Position numbers and translations under genes: made by a program. From Numida meleagris (lineage: Eukaryota > Chordata > Aves > Galliformes > Numididae), in the NCBI RefSeq assembly GCF_002078875.1, contig NC_034409.1, positions 11,627,399 through 11,691,398 of the forward strand: a stretch of DNA of 64,000 nucleotides. Reading direction: 5' to 3'. Under the pieces are notes generated by a model. That model saw nothing but the letters and a program-made list of their open reading frames with translations, searched no databases and was not told the origin of the DNA. Below are positions 27,283 to 40,997 of this stretch, piece by piece (the stretch's first letter is position 1; every line of letters begins with the position of its first letter).

Positions 27283-27370
27283 TAAAATTTTATAAATTAT
27301 TTATAATTTATGATAAATTTGTTTAATAAATTTACAAAATATTTTATAAATTACTATAAATTTTATAAAC
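27283..27370. repeat. AT-only block with internal repeats
   Basis: About 88 bp with only five G or C bases. The 13-mer ATTTTATAAATTA occurs exactly at 27287-27299 and 27341-27353, and short palindromes such as ATAAATTATTTAT lie between. It is likely an easily melted or cruciform-prone stretch. Confidence 0.75.
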
Positions 27371-27704
27371 ACTTGTAGAAAACAATATTTTTTCTAATTG
27401 TAGGTTAGAGATCCTTAGTATTTTCATGACAATAAATTATGTGTCTTTATTAATGTATTTCCTTTGTATTTCATGGAATGTAGTCAGTAATACATATAAC
27501 ATGTTCATAAGATATTTTCAAATTGGTCGTGAAAGTAGTCGATCACTTTATATGTAGGGATGACTGAAATTCACTCAAGGTGACTGATGGCATAGTCTTT
27601 ACTTGCATTCTAGTGGCTTTTGCTAATGACAAAACGGACACCGCTCAGTTTGTGTCATCTGTATTTTATGACTCCCACGTTTGGTTCTGACTGACATGCA
27701 AGTT

Positions 27705-27753
27705 TTCTTCAACTCATATTAGTGCTGGTATGTGTTCTTCAACTCATTTTAGT
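27705..27753 (+). repeat. 19-bp tandem duplication
   Basis: TTCTTCAACTCATATTAGT at 27705-27723 recurs with one change at 27735-27753, a period of 30 bp. Confidence 0.7.
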
Positions 27754-28154
27754 AAAGACTTCACTGGGTGCTAGCCCTGACTTGTGGCTTTTGTTAATCG
27801 CATAGAAACAGAAGAATATATTTTCATTTAAAGTTTTACATATAATGCACCCTAGTAATTTTTCAAAAATAGAATTCATTTTTTCTCTGCAGAAGAGATT
27901 GTAGAGTACTGAATGGAAAATATGATCCCAGGTGTGTCAGGAATCATACAGTAGAACTCTGTCCTGCTGTGTTTTATGTGCTTTAAAAATTACTGTCCAT
28001 CATTAATGACCTTTAGTTATTTGAAAAATTTAAACTATGATGGTGATTTGGTGAAATTTCCTTTCAGAAGGTGTTTTTACAGAAGATTTCCTAGTAGTAG
28101 TAGCAGCAGCATCTGTAAAAACCTCTTGTTCCTTTACAGTTGGTATGTCCTGCA

Positions 28155-28204
28155 TTAAACCAGATGACCTTCAAAGGTCTCTTCCAACCTCAGCCATTCT
28201 TTGA
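28155..28204 (+). mobile_element. CR1 LINE 3'-terminal fragment
   Basis: CAGATGACCTTCAAAGGTCT followed by CTTCCAACCTCAGCCATTCT and TTGA matches the last 45-50 bp of CR1 elements. Nothing of the body remains, so this is an extremely 5'-truncated insertion. Confidence 0.65.
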
Positions 28205-31200
28205 GCTGTATAATTGTCTTCACTAGAATGCATCAACTCCTCAGCAATTCTGAGTTTGCTTCCATAAGTGTGGAATGTTACCTGCACTGCCTACAATGGC
28301 TACTGGTGCAGCAGCACTCCACTGTTTTGGAGAACACATGCAGTGAGAAGTGAGGCTCCTCGCTTTTCTTTCTATCCATGCAAATCTTTTGTGAATTTCT
28401 GTATAACTACTCTCTACAGTCTCATGTAAGAAAAGCAAAAAAAGCTTTCTTCTCTTTTGCCATGCCACTATACATATGTACAATGCTATCATTTAGTTTT
28501 TGGCATTCTTGGTTAACGGTTCCAACGTATACAACCTATCTCAGCTTGATACAGAGCCCCTCACTCTGTCATCATCATGCAGCTTCTGCTGGTTGCCCCA
28601 TGCTTTGCACAGTTCCAGCTGATGAAACCCATCTGACTGCATACATTTTCCCTGACTGAATCGAAACAATTTATTTGCAAAAGATGGCATGATCATTCCA
28701 TTTGTACAAGTAGAGGGAATTTAAATTGTTATGGGCAGACTGAGGCTCTTCCAGTTATTTCAACAGCTTTTGGCAACAACTAATCTTATACTAATGTACT
28801 TGGTTATACCAGGTCTGTAGGGTATACATGTTTTATCATTCCTCACTGAACTCATGTACTTACAGATCATACTTTATATGTCAATTTGCTCTTGCAGTGT
28901 CATCTAGTAAAAAAAAAAAAAAAAAAACCTACAGAATAACTTAGAGTAGTACGGCTTATGATTTTTCAGGATGAAAATAAATGGTTATCCAAAAATATTT
29001 TTGAACTAGATGTAACCAAGGAAATCTACAATTGAAGCAGATTATATGAATACATTACTGATATTCAGGAAGTGCAAGAGTAAATTAAAAGCAGGTTAAA
29101 AGCATTCAGATTCTTCAGTGGTGATTAGTTGGCACATCAAATTCCCACAGTGGCTAACACTAGCAGAATACCAGTGAGAAATTGCTAATACGTTTGCAGC
29201 TAAAACAACTTCTTCATCATATTTACAGCTTGTGGGTTTTCATGTGTCTGAGTAGAATAAAATACGATGTAGTCACTTACATGTCTAAAAGTACCATAGG
29301 TTCCTAAGCCATCATTCTTATTCATATTCCAGTGACTTTATATTTCTTAGCAGTGTAAAGGACCTCAAGGTTAGATCCACAGGGAGATATAAGCAGTTTT
29401 ACGTAGAGTTTTGCTGCTTGCCTACATCTGTGATTGTCAAATCTATGCTCTTTCTCCGTCTAGCTTTATGGAGAGATAAAATACTCACATTTCTGTTGAT
29501 GTAAGTTCTTGTGCAGCTGAAACATGGGTCTGGACAGTCACATCTCATGTCAGGATTGATTCTGTGAAGGAAAGTGGTCAAGTGTACCCAGGAGTGCATT
29601 TTGTAGCTAATCACATAAAATGAACCAGGTTCTGGGTGAAGTACAGAAGTCATTGGTTTTGTTTGAAAGCATACCTGGTGGAGAGGAGAGAACACCCCGT
29701 GTTGTCTCTATGCTTTGGCTGGCTTGCTGCTCACCAAGCTGGTGGTTTGGTGTCTGATTCCAAGCCTCCATCCACTGGGCAGGGGAAAGGATGAAAGGAA
29801 GCTTATGGCTTGTGTCTGTATGTCTTACAGAGGTTGGAGAAGATGACTCACACCAAAGCTATTGTTTAGGCAATAGAGCATTATAATTTTAGTCTGTATC
29901 ATAGACAAGGCTCCTTCCCAAATATATCTCCAGTTATATTTCTTCTAGATAACCTTCTCAGTCGTGTCATAAAAAACCAGTCCAGTTTTATGTTTTTCTC
30001 CCTCTACTTTCTTTCCGAGTCTTGTGAGAAGAAATGTACATCTGAGTGAGTCATTCTACACTTCAGGTTTTCATTCAAGGAGTATTTGAAATAATATAGT
30101 GTTTCCCATTGACTACCAAGGGCTATGGGGCATTTTTTTTCCTGTGCATCATGCAGAATGGGATTTGCTACAATTTTAATCTATAAGACTATTTTGTTTT
30201 AATCTTCATCTTTCTCTGTACTTGAAAAACAACTGTAATTTTTTGCAGCGCTTGGAAACTTATCTTGAGATTGTCAGTTTCTTTTATCTACAACACAAGT
30301 GCATCTGCTCTTGTTCTGTGATTGGGGCACAAACTCACCGATGTCTAAATACTCAATTAAAATTGTACTGACTCAGAAATGTGGTAATTAGTGCTAGAAA
30401 CAATTTTGTAATCTGGGTTTTAAAACTATCACAGAATAGTTGTCATCCTGGTTTTGTACATTATAATGCCATGTCCTGGAAAAGAGCAATGAATTTCAGA
30501 GAAAAATTTTGCTTTCATCATCTTCACAAAAAGAGAGTTTTTAATTACTCCTATTCTTTCCTGTCATTATCCTCATTTTGCATCTCCCAACTCCGAAATG
30601 TCTGGTAGAATTTTGTGGAGATTATTACATTTCAGAATCTTTAGGATCAGATACAAGATTATTTCTGGCCTGTAGCAGAGCTGCTCTTTCCAAACTGGAG
30701 AAAAGAAGAGAAAGCAAGGCCAGGATATCTGAGGGATTCAGCAGTGGCCACGCTTCCACTAACCTCCATTTCTTTCAGAAAATACTTGAAGTCCCCAAGA
30801 CAATATTTCTAAGAGCCTTTTCTTGCCTACTAAGAAGTGAAAGTATCTATGCTCTGTGCTTTAAATTATCTGTTTCTGTTAACTAGTTCCCGTTTTATTG
30901 AATTTCTTTAAAAGCTCTGAAAAAGCAGTAGATCTTAAAAGAAAAGAAAAGGCTTCTGCAAGATGCAGTTATTCTGTCCCGGTCCTGCTTCTATTAAGTG
31001 TAGAAGAATGAACCAACAATAATAAAAACAAGGAAATGTTATTTCTCCCTTAGCGTCATAAAAGAAAATTCTGAATAAAGATTGAAGATTGTTTTTTTTT
31101 TAAAGTTACAGACTTATGTTCTCTCTTCTACAAAAGAAGGAACCTCAGAAGAAAATGAGTGTAAAGGAAAATGAGAAAGATAAAGTAGAAGAGCTTGTTA

Positions 31201-34200
31201 CAGAAAAGAAGAATTCTTTCCTTTTTGCACCTGATGTTTTTTGTCCATCAGATAGTGGAGGGGCATGAAAAGCAGATATGTCATGGGGGAAAATGAAGTG
31301 CAGCTTTGTCCTCTTTCCTTTAGCTCAGTACAGACCTTGGAAATGACGCTGTAATTTGTCAGCGAGGGCTTCATGCAGGTGGCAGTGTGCACGTATACTG
31401 ACTCTTCGTAACACTGTGGCAATGTTATATCTTCTTTTGGTAAGTTTAGGTGAAGTGAATATAATAATGACTTAAATTTTAAAAGATTCTTCCTGAAATT
31501 ATAGAAAAAATCACTATTTTCTATAGAAGTAATAACCATTTTGGAACTGCCTTTCAAGGTCATGGTTAAAGCTCAGAAAAAAAGATGTCAAACATTCAAG
31601 TATGACATATCTCAGTTTCATTTTTAAAAAGCAGATCTGCCCCTATAAGTCCCTTACACCTCATTAGTCACTGCAGCCTACTAATGGTATTTTTCACTGA
31701 CCTTGAATACATGGAGAGGTTGGTGAAGGCATTCATTTAATCCCATCTGCGTAGAAAGGCAGAAGTCTTCCTGACTTGGGTGAGAGTGACCTGAGGTTCA
31801 CAGCATTGCTGTTGTCACTAAGGGCATGTTGTGACATAGACTGAAATGTAAAGATCAGTAACTGGTCTTTTATTCTGCTTTTAAAACATCTGTGCTCACA
31901 AACAATTAACGAAGACTAGATGAAAGCTGACTTTTAAGAGAATAATTAGGGTTTTGGAGAGACAGTAAACTGTGAGCAAAAAATATACCTCTTATCCTCC
32001 CATGGAGCAAGCCAATATGTGGTCTCAGGGTACACATCACAGGATTAGACCACAAGGTGTGTGTCTGTGAAGCCATTTGAATGGTGGAGGGAACACGTAG
32101 GTTACATCTGAAGATAAATTTGTACATGATTGTGTGTTTCATTGAAAACTTTCTACAAATTCCTGATTTTTTTTAATAACCAGAAAAATAGATGATTGTT
32201 TTAGATTGAAGACCACCTTAAATTCAGAATCTAATGTGCATATAATTTTTTCCAAAGGCAGTTAAAAGAAAGGCAGTGTATTTTGTTTCATTTCATGAAG
32301 CTTTTGCTGAGACAGTTACACTTTTGTTTCTCTCCTTCCCCTGTGAGTGATTAAAAAGAGGAAGAACACTATCACCTCGCTTAGGCATTGTAAAGTATTG
32401 TTGCTTCTGGGGAAGATTTGAGCCTACCAGATAAGAACATAAGTAAAATTACACAGGCAGTGTACAGAGGAACAGTCATAACTTGGAGCGGAGGTTTTAC
32501 TGATCAAGTAAAGCTTGATTGTTCATGAACTTCCATGGAGTTGAAGCGGGAGTTAATTTGGTACTCTATGTTCCTCACTGAATTCTGTTAAATTACTACA
32601 GGTCTTAACTTTTTCTGTCTTGTAAAATAACATACCACTTCTTATGCAATACAGTAATGTTTATAGCAGCTTAATTTTCTTTCATTTTGTGATTCTGTGT
32701 AGCCCTCTAATGATGTGATCTGCACAACACTAACGGCCCTTCAAAGTTAAAGCTTAAGTAGATCGATGTGGTCAGATCCATTAAACTCAAAGCAAAAACC
32801 ACTGCTCACATCTGGCCATAAGAATTAGCAAAGGTCTAAGAATTGTATAGAAAGAGGAATATAATGAGTGGTTATGAAAACCAAATTCTCAACCTGATTA
32901 TTTCAGAAGTTATGTAGAGAAACAGTCATTTTCCAAGTTTTCTGAGGAACATATCACCACATTGTACATAAGGGTGCATCATGCATATGACCTGAGGAGC
33001 TGTACAGATGGTTCTGCTGTGCTCCAGTGCTGCATTGTTCCACTCAAGTTCTTCTGTTGCAGCATCATCATGGCACAAGGTTTAAAATTTCTTTTTTTTC
33101 CTGTTCATTGCAGATGTTAAATATATGCTTATAGGAACTGCTTCAAATTCACTGCTGTAACAAGAGAGAATGAGAGAAGGGAAATTTCCTTGGGAAAGAG
33201 AGGAACATCTAAAATGGATGGCTCTCTATTTTGGTTTATCCTATGTGTGTATGGCATTGTGCAGAGCTGCCCTGTTCCCTGTGAGTCATGTATTGTCCCT
33301 ACTGAGATAATATTGTGCAGAACAACTGTGTCAGAGGAATGTGTGTCTCTGTACAGCACTCTGTATGCTGCCGTGATCACTCTTGATACCTTAATTCTTC
33401 TTTTGTACCCCAAAGGAAGACCACAGACAATGCTCACATGGAGATCCTGGGAGCATTTACAGAGCAATTTCATTGGCCAGCAGCAACAACACACAGTCCT
33501 TCCCCTTTCTAGGTGATGGCTGTGTCTGTGTTAGGAAAGCCAGAAGGGAATGAATAGACAATAGTGACCCTGCAGTCTGATGGGAAGGGATCTCTTTCCC
33601 TTCAACTTTACTTATAAAAAAACTTACAAGATAGTTATATGTTCCATTAGGTTTGTCTCCACTGCTCCATGAATCTCACAGAAGTGTACTTCCAAGCGTA
33701 TTTTTCAATGACATATGCTGCCAAGTTTGAGATGAAAAAACTGATTCTGATACAGCCCAATTTTCACTTCTGGAAGCTGAAAAATATCACATCAACTTGG
33801 CAAACATTATTCAACAGCTGTCATATTAACACAACCATAATACTTTTAAAATACACCCCTTAGCAAACATGCAAGTCTTTGTTTTGTTTTGATCTGTGTA
33901 GGATTATTTAAAAGATTGTGAGTCAGAATTTGGGTTATGTTCTCATTATCCTTGATTAGATTTATAATTCTGGCATCTATTGTGTTAAATCTAGGCTATA
34001 TACTACTTATCCACACGTGTCTGTAACAAGCTTGAGAAGAGGACAGCAGTCCTGTAGCATGGGATGGACTAGCAGTAAAAAGAGTTCAGCCTCACCTTCA
34101 CTCTCAGCTCCACGAATTAGTTCTTCATCAGGATAGGGAAGAGATGAGTATAGCTTATTGGGATATATTCTAATGACTATGCTTCACTCATCAGAGACAT

Positions 34201-37200
34201 AAATAAATGAACATAACTTGTGCATTCATTCATGGCAAGGAGCAGGGGCATGAATATTATTCTGTTAAGAATTTGGTTTTATTTCTCTTCCACAAAGACT
34301 AGGATTTGCTTCTTTGCATTTCATCCTATCCATGAATATAGTAGCACTGCAATAACGCTGCTTATTGGATATAGAGCTCCATTCTGTGTTGTTCATACAA
34401 AGCACTTGAAGCTTGGCCTAGAATTCTGCAAGATATTTCAGATGAACAGTGCCATAAAAGTAAAAAATAATTATTGTTAGAATTGTTTGGTGATTTGAAG
34501 AAAAAGTCTGTTTTACATAAAACAGACAAGTAAACAAGCCACTTTAACTTCTTGTTTTTATTTTCAGTTTCATCTATTTTTCTTTTTTTATTGTATTATG
34601 CAGATAAAGAGCATAATGCACTTCTATTTCTTTCTAAAAAAAGACCAAATCTCTTATTTAACCACTGGTATTTGAATCTATGAAACTGTTACATTAAGTA
34701 TGATCTATGTAGTTGTCTCTTCATAGTACCTGCAGTTATTATATTCATACATGTAAAGAAAACACAATGCCTACATGGAATGCACCTGTGAAGAGATCCA
34801 TGTATCTCTGGCAATCCACACACAGCAAGCTGCCTGAGAGATCATGTTCTAAATTCTAGTACTCACAAGGTCTTTGGTGAAACAGTGCACTTGGGAGATA
34901 CCACAAGCTGTAGCATGCCGATTTAGTTGCCAATTTAGTTAGACCTGCCACAAGAACTACTTTCATCCTCTTCTGGAACTTACTCTGTACACTGAATTTT
35001 AAGGTTGTACTCTCAAGTGTTTCCATTATTCTAAATCTATGCGAGTAACCAATTGGCAGCCAATGCTAATCAATATAATTTCACTACTGTTGGAGAGTTT
35101 TGAAGTTTAACACTATGTCAGATTTTAACCTTGTTCTTATAGCCGGGAAACACGATTCTTTTCCAGATGAATACAGAATGCTAACAGCTCCCTTGATTTC
35201 ACTGATATGGATTGGCACAAACAGCTCTAATCATTGCTGAGCTAAGTATGTTCCTGAAATATCAAAATAATGAAATTGGTAGTTTTGCAGCATTTTTCTA
35301 CAGAGAATTGTAAATTGCTTTGTTCTCCAGAATTACAAAAGCAATTAGGTTAAAATCTCATCACAGAACTGTAAAAGTTTGCAAATCTGAAAAGCAGTAG
35401 CTTTATTGTTTTCATTAAATAATATGTTACTACTGTCAATTCAGCAGTGTAAAAAAACAACCGCTCAAGTTCAGTTTAAGAAAACTGTATTTTATTTTTA
35501 TGTTTCTGAAATATTTTACTCTTGCAAGCTAATTTTTCAACACAGAACTTCAGTGAAGTGCTGATTATCATAATTGCTGCCTGGAAAGGTACGCGTTTTC
35601 CCAGATCTTTTCTGTCACTTCCACTCACTTTTTTCTTAAATCTTACCTGTGAAAGTAAATGTCATGTTGGAGTTTAAGCACTGTTACAGGCCATAGCATG
35701 CTGAATGCAACTTTAATGGAGGATCTATGTAGTCTTCCCTTTACAAAACTGGTGCAAGCATATACTTCACAGCTAAGCCCAGATGCACCAATCTCAGTTA
35801 AAGACAGTGAAAAATTGCAATTCTATGTGTTCTCATTTTCGTAAATGTGACTTTGAATGGGACTATTTTAGGCCACATATGCCTCTGTGAACAGAGGCAG
35901 AGTAATAAGGCTATGTTGTAGGACATAGGCAAAAGGTATTCATTTCCTTGAAAGAAAGAAGAAAACAGGAGAAGTGGAATGTAGAGAGTACATTTTTATG
36001 ACAAGAGAAGGATGATCATCTTGCAGCTTATGATGCTTCTGAAGAAATCAGTGATAAACCAACATATTATGAGGACCAAAGGACTCAATTAAATTCATTT
36101 CACCACTGGTTTTGGAGTAGGAATGACTTTTGAAGAGAAGGAATTCAAGCTGATCCACAGATTTTCACTCAGCGCAAGCAGGGTCCAAAGAAATACTTAT
36201 GAGTGAGCCAGGACGTCAGTTTGGTAAACAACAGCTAACTAGTCACAGAGGCGAGGATAAACAGAATGAGAACAAAGAAAACAAGAATGAGTTGGCAGTA
36301 ATGGATGATGGTATGACAGACAGAATGTCCACTACTGAGATTTGATCACCTTCTGGGTGACCAGAAGTTGTATAAACATCATTTTAGTCACTGGAAACAC
36401 TGAATTATACCTTTGAAATGAAAAAGGATGTGCAAGGCGGAAAATATGTTACTACATGGATATTGTAGTCAGCACAATGAATGTGACAGATCATGAGGTG
36501 TGGAAGAGAGAAGTGAGAGGAGCAATCTAGGAGCTGGCCTACAGCTTTACTGTAGATGCCAGCAACAAGCAAATGTGGGGAGGTGGAAGGATGACAACGA
36601 AGGATGAGGAGGAGTAGGGACATTAAAGAACAAAAACTTCAAATTAAAAAAAGATCAGAGAAGGCAGCTACCCAAACAGTACCAGACATACTTGGGTATG
36701 TGACATGAGCTTCCTCTCCAAGGATTGGCTGGATGTGGACTTAGAGGGGCTTGTGGGTAATTGAAGCTCTAGCACAGAACTCAGCCGGAGGTAATGTACT
36801 ATCCTCATCTGGAATGTAATGTATGCTGCCATTCTACCATGGTTAGGCAGATTCCTGCCCACACTGCAGACAAGATTAAGTTTGTGCATTTATGTGCATG
36901 GGAGCTAAGAATAAGAGGAAGGTGTGACAAGGCTAAGGGGGGTTGTGTTCAGAGATAACAGAAAGGTGAGTGGAGAAAGTGGATATGAGGTTCTGAATGA
37001 TAAATGAGAGAAAGAAATAAATTTTGCAAGACTGATCGAAGTGGCAGTCCTGAGGGAAGAATGCTGTGTGACAGGATCATTAAAGATTGCATTGTAATAG
37101 AAATCCAAAAGGAGATAAATTAAAACAACTGCTAAATTAAGACATTTTCTAATTTTTAGTACTGTGCTTTGGAAGTGTAATAACGTTCTGTCATAATTTA

Positions 37201-38597
37201 CAGAGTAGGGATAGTCATAAAACATTTTTTTTTTCTGGAGAAAACTGCGCTTTTATGAAAAAGAAATAATGAGATTATCTTGTTTTCTTCCTGTTTATAG
37301 TTCTAGCAGCTCTAAACAGCACTCTTGAAAAAAAACAATCAATCTCATTTTAATGTAACTTCCACACTCAGCGAGTGTGAACACTGAAACAATTTTGTAG
37401 TAGAAAACCCAGTATCATTTAAAATATTAAAATAAAAAATAATCTTATGGGGAAGGCTTTTTATGCATAGATTTACATTTTTTTTTTCAAATCTCTGACA
37501 TTAAGTTTTTTATGCAATTATTCTGAAATTGTGGGAGGAGAGGAAAATAATAAAATACATGTTGGCAATTGCAACTAAGATTCTGGAATGATACAGAAGC
37601 AAAGAAAAGGAAAGCTTCTGAAAAAGCAGAACGTTCTTTGATGCATGTCTAGCTCAGTGGTCATGGAAGTGAGATTATATTGTTTATTTGTAGCAGTTGT
37701 GTAAAGCTTATGTGAGCCATGAGATAAATAATAACACATGAGACAATTAGTTCATGAACTTTGTGCCAAATAGGTCTTTGAAGGACTCCATGCCTTTTGA
37801 TCACAGAACAGCCTTTCCTTACCAAAGAGTTGCAAGTAAGTTGAGAGTGAAATGATTTTATTTGAACATTTGAAGATATAGCAAATCTGAAGATCTCTGT
37901 TATTGACAAGATGCAACCACCAGTTTGTTTGCAATAAAGATAGTTGAAACACAAGCAGATTGAGATTTGCTGATCTCAAATGCCAAAATTTAAATATGAA
38001 TTTGACCAAGCTTCACAAAACCTGTGGGTTCTGGCCCCCTATGTTATAAAATTTTAATGCAGACACATGACTAGAGGTGAAACTTACTTAGGGTAAAAAA
38101 AAAACCAAAGCATTTACTTCATTTTAGGATGTTTCTTATTTCCTGTTCAATACTAAGGTCACTTTGGTTTTGCTGCAAATTCACTTTATACATATATAAA
38201 ACGAGAGAAAAAAACAGCTCTTGAAGGATCCCCATTACAGTAGATTAAGGAAGGTTCACAACATGTTTTCATATCACCAAGTGTAATGTGAAATGAAGAA
38301 GCTTTCAAATGAGACAGTTACTATTGTTAAAATCAAACCTTAAAATGTGACTCAGACCAGAAAAAAACAACAAAACAAAGCAGGTAGATTTCAAATAATG
38401 AAATAGTACTAGATGAAGTCTTTTTATATTTTATTTCCACTCTATCCCTGTAAAAATTCCTCTCTTTCTGTTTTAGTAAAAGAATATGCACACACTGAAG
38501 TCCCTCAGTGGGTTGTTTTTGTTAAATCTTAAATGCTGTAAAACTTCATAACATTGTGGGTGGCCTGGGATTTTTATTTATTTTTATTTATATTTCT
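28205..38597. other. MAGI2: Intronic sequence, repeat-poor
   Basis: Ten kilobases without a clear transposon or gene. It holds a 19-A run at 28909-28927, a stretch open on both strands at 33129-33516 and a region of purine excess on the + strand from about 35.9 to 37.1 kb. ORFs up to 121 codons occur but show no family resemblance. Confidence 0.5.
28909..28927. repeat. Poly-A tract
   Basis: Uninterrupted run of 19 A. Confidence 0.9.
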
Positions 38598-39012
38598 TTA
38601 TGGAGCACCTCTCCAATGAAGAAAGGATGAGGGAGCTGTACTTGTTTATCTTGGAGAAGAGAAGGCTCCAGGGAGACAACACTGTGGCCTTCCGGTATTT
38701 GAAGGGAGCTTACAAGCAGGAACAGAACTGACTTTTTACACGGTCTGATAGTGATAGGACCAGGCAGAATGGCTTTAAACTAAAAAAAGGAAGATCTATA
38801 TTAGATGTTAGGAAGAAATTTTTTACTCAGAGGGTGGTGGGGCATGGGAACTGGTTGCCCAGAGAGGCTGTGTGCGCCTCTGGAAGCATTCGAGGCTGGG
38901 TTGAATGGGATCCTGGGCAGCCTGATGTGGTGGGTGACAACTCTGCCCATGGCAAGGGGTTGGAACTAGACAATCCTTAAGGTCCTCTCCAACCTAAGTC
39001 ATTCTATGATAT
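38598..39012 (+). mobile_element. CR1 LINE, 5'-truncated 3' fragment
   Basis: It starts at GGAGCACCTCTCC, continues with GAGAAGAGAAGGCTCCAGGG, GGTTGCCCAGAGAGGCTGTG and GGTCCTCTCCAACCTAAGTC and ends with ATTCTATGATATATTCTAT. The order and the ends are typical of CR1. Indels break the ORF2 C-terminus. Confidence 0.92.
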
Positions 39013-39317
39013 ATTCTATTTGTCTAGGAACATAATTTTTTTTATTTTCACGGTTATGGTAAATAAACAAGTATTCTCATACTTTTCAAGAGGCAGAACT
39101 GAGAGAAAACTGCTAAAACATTCCTCATATAAGTAATCTCTTTACATTTGTGGTACACTTATGTAGACCTTCTCTTGGGGGAGGTATTGTGGGCTCGTAC
39201 AAACTAACTGATTTTTATTATTTTTCATGAAAGGATGATGGAAAAAGATGGAAAAAAAATCATTCAGAAGTTTTAAACTTGTTTTACAAATATGGGAATT
39301 TAAAAACAGATCTAGAT

Positions 39318-39592
39318 CCATGAGACCTGGGCAGGCTGGAGAGGTGGGCAGAGAGGAACCAGATGAGGTTTAACAAGAGCAAGTGTAGAGTCTTGAACCT
39401 AGGGAGGAATAACCACATGCACCAGTACAGGCTGGGACATGACCTGCTGTAGAGGAGCTTGCGGAGAGGAACCTGGGATCCTGGTGGAAGACAGGTTGGC
39501 CATGAGCCAGCAGTGTGGCCTGCTGGCCAAGAAGGCCAATAGCATCCTGGGGGTGCATTAAAAAGAGCGTGGCCAGCAGGTCAAGGGAGGTG
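39318..39592 (+). mobile_element. CR1 LINE internal fragment (late ORF2)
   Basis: Translation gives [20 protein letters not shown], then [14 protein letters not shown], the conserved CR1 segment after the reverse-transcriptase palm (K-C-x-V-L, NNxMHQYRLG). A frameshift follows, then GGTTGGCCATGAGCCAGCAG and AAGAAGGCCAATAGCATCCT. It lacks the CR1 3' end, so it was cut short on both sides or eroded. It lies about 300 bp downstream of a separate CR1 3' end in the same orientation. Confidence 0.88.
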
Positions 39593-40130
39593 CAAATTCA
39601 TGCACAACTTTAGTGAAGAAGGAACAGCCCAGTCTCTTTTCAGTAATCCATGTTGAAAAGTAATGCTTATTTTGTAAATGAAAGCATCTCCAGTTGGGCT
39701 GTGGCACAAAAAGCATAATAGTTAATATAGTTAATGACTCCAATATCAAGGCCCTCAGCTACGCATTTATACTCTAGACATTTTTATAGGAGAAAGTAAC
39801 TGTTGAGAAAAATGTGAAGTATTGTTTCAATAGTGTGCCACAAATATGTGCATTAAGATCCAGATATCCTTTGTCAGGTGTGTCATAGTGTTCCGCTCAG
39901 TAAAAACTGAATAAACTCTGAGAAAACATTTGGGGTTTTGATAACCGGGGCCAGAAGTATATAATTTGCTTCCACAAACAATATTTACCTTTTATTTTTT
40001 CCAATTTATGTTCTCCTTTGATAATAAAATATAAGCAGTATATGACTCCATTAAACAGGAAGAAAGCCAAACCAGGTTGATGTTAGAATAAGCACCAAAA
40101 CAAGTACATATATGTTCATATGTAAAAGTG

Positions 40131-40175
40131 TATAAATATATATACATATATATATATAAGTGTATACTTATATTA
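40131..40175. repeat. (TA)n / AT-rich microsatellite
   Basis: Alternating TA with occasional C or G (TATACATATATATATATAAG). Confidence 0.85.
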
Positions 40176-40997
40176 TTTATAGATTTTATTCAGTGACGTA
40201 CTTTCTGGAAAAGTGAGGAGCTATTCTAAGTCAGTTAATTTGGGAAATTTCATGGCCAGATGACTGGAATTTCTGTAAAATCAAAAATTAAATCTATCCA
40301 GAATTTCCTGCCATACAAAAGCAGAAAATCGGAGAAAAATTTAATCTTTAACTATGTTAAAAAAAAATTGGAGTAAGTGAAGAATCTATGAGGAACAAAG
40401 AAAATATTTGTCAGCGAAGAAAGCAAGCTATTTTCTAGAGGTTGGTAATTAAGTTTGAGGAAAAATGCAAATGAATTGGACCTTTCAGAGAAATAAACAA
40501 AATTGTACCTTTTTCTGGCCACATAAACTGAGAGGAAATAAAGTAAGTAAGTGAAAATGATTGCACTTGAGGTAGAAGCAAAACTAAGAAATTGTCTGGG
40601 GATGTAGGGGAGCAGATTATCTCCATATAAAAATATCTGAAGTATTGACATATGAAACTGCAAGTTTGATAACAAAGACGTTTTTTACATTTATAAGATC
40701 ACAAGTAATACTTTGAATAGCAAACATAGCTCATCTAAGGAGAAAAACACCTCAAGAAACTACAAATTTATTTGTTCAATTCTAGAGAAAGCAAAAATGG
40801 AAAGTAATTTTCAAGTCATAACAAACCAAAATGAGCTAAAATACATGCATTGAGATCTTCCTGAAGGGTTACAAACGTCAGATCAATCGGATCTTTCTTT
40901 GATGGCATGATCAGTCTTATCAGCAGAGGACACGCACTATATCTAACCTATCTGTAATTCATTGCTGTGTTTGCTATGCAGAGATGAAAATGAGTAA

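Larger units (their letters stand above)
20809..28154. other. MAGI2: Intronic sequence, repeat-poor
   Basis: No gene or clear interspersed repeat in over 7 kb. It includes a (TTTA) array at 22200-22220, a short (TA) run at 24698-24712, a perfect CRE-like octamer at 25652, an AT-only block at 27283-27370 and a 19-bp tandem duplication near 27.7 kb. A CR1-like tail without a body (ATGATTCTATGATGATTCTA) lies at about 24905-24929. The low repeat load may reflect conserved regulatory DNA, but conservation cannot be judged here. Confidence 0.5.
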
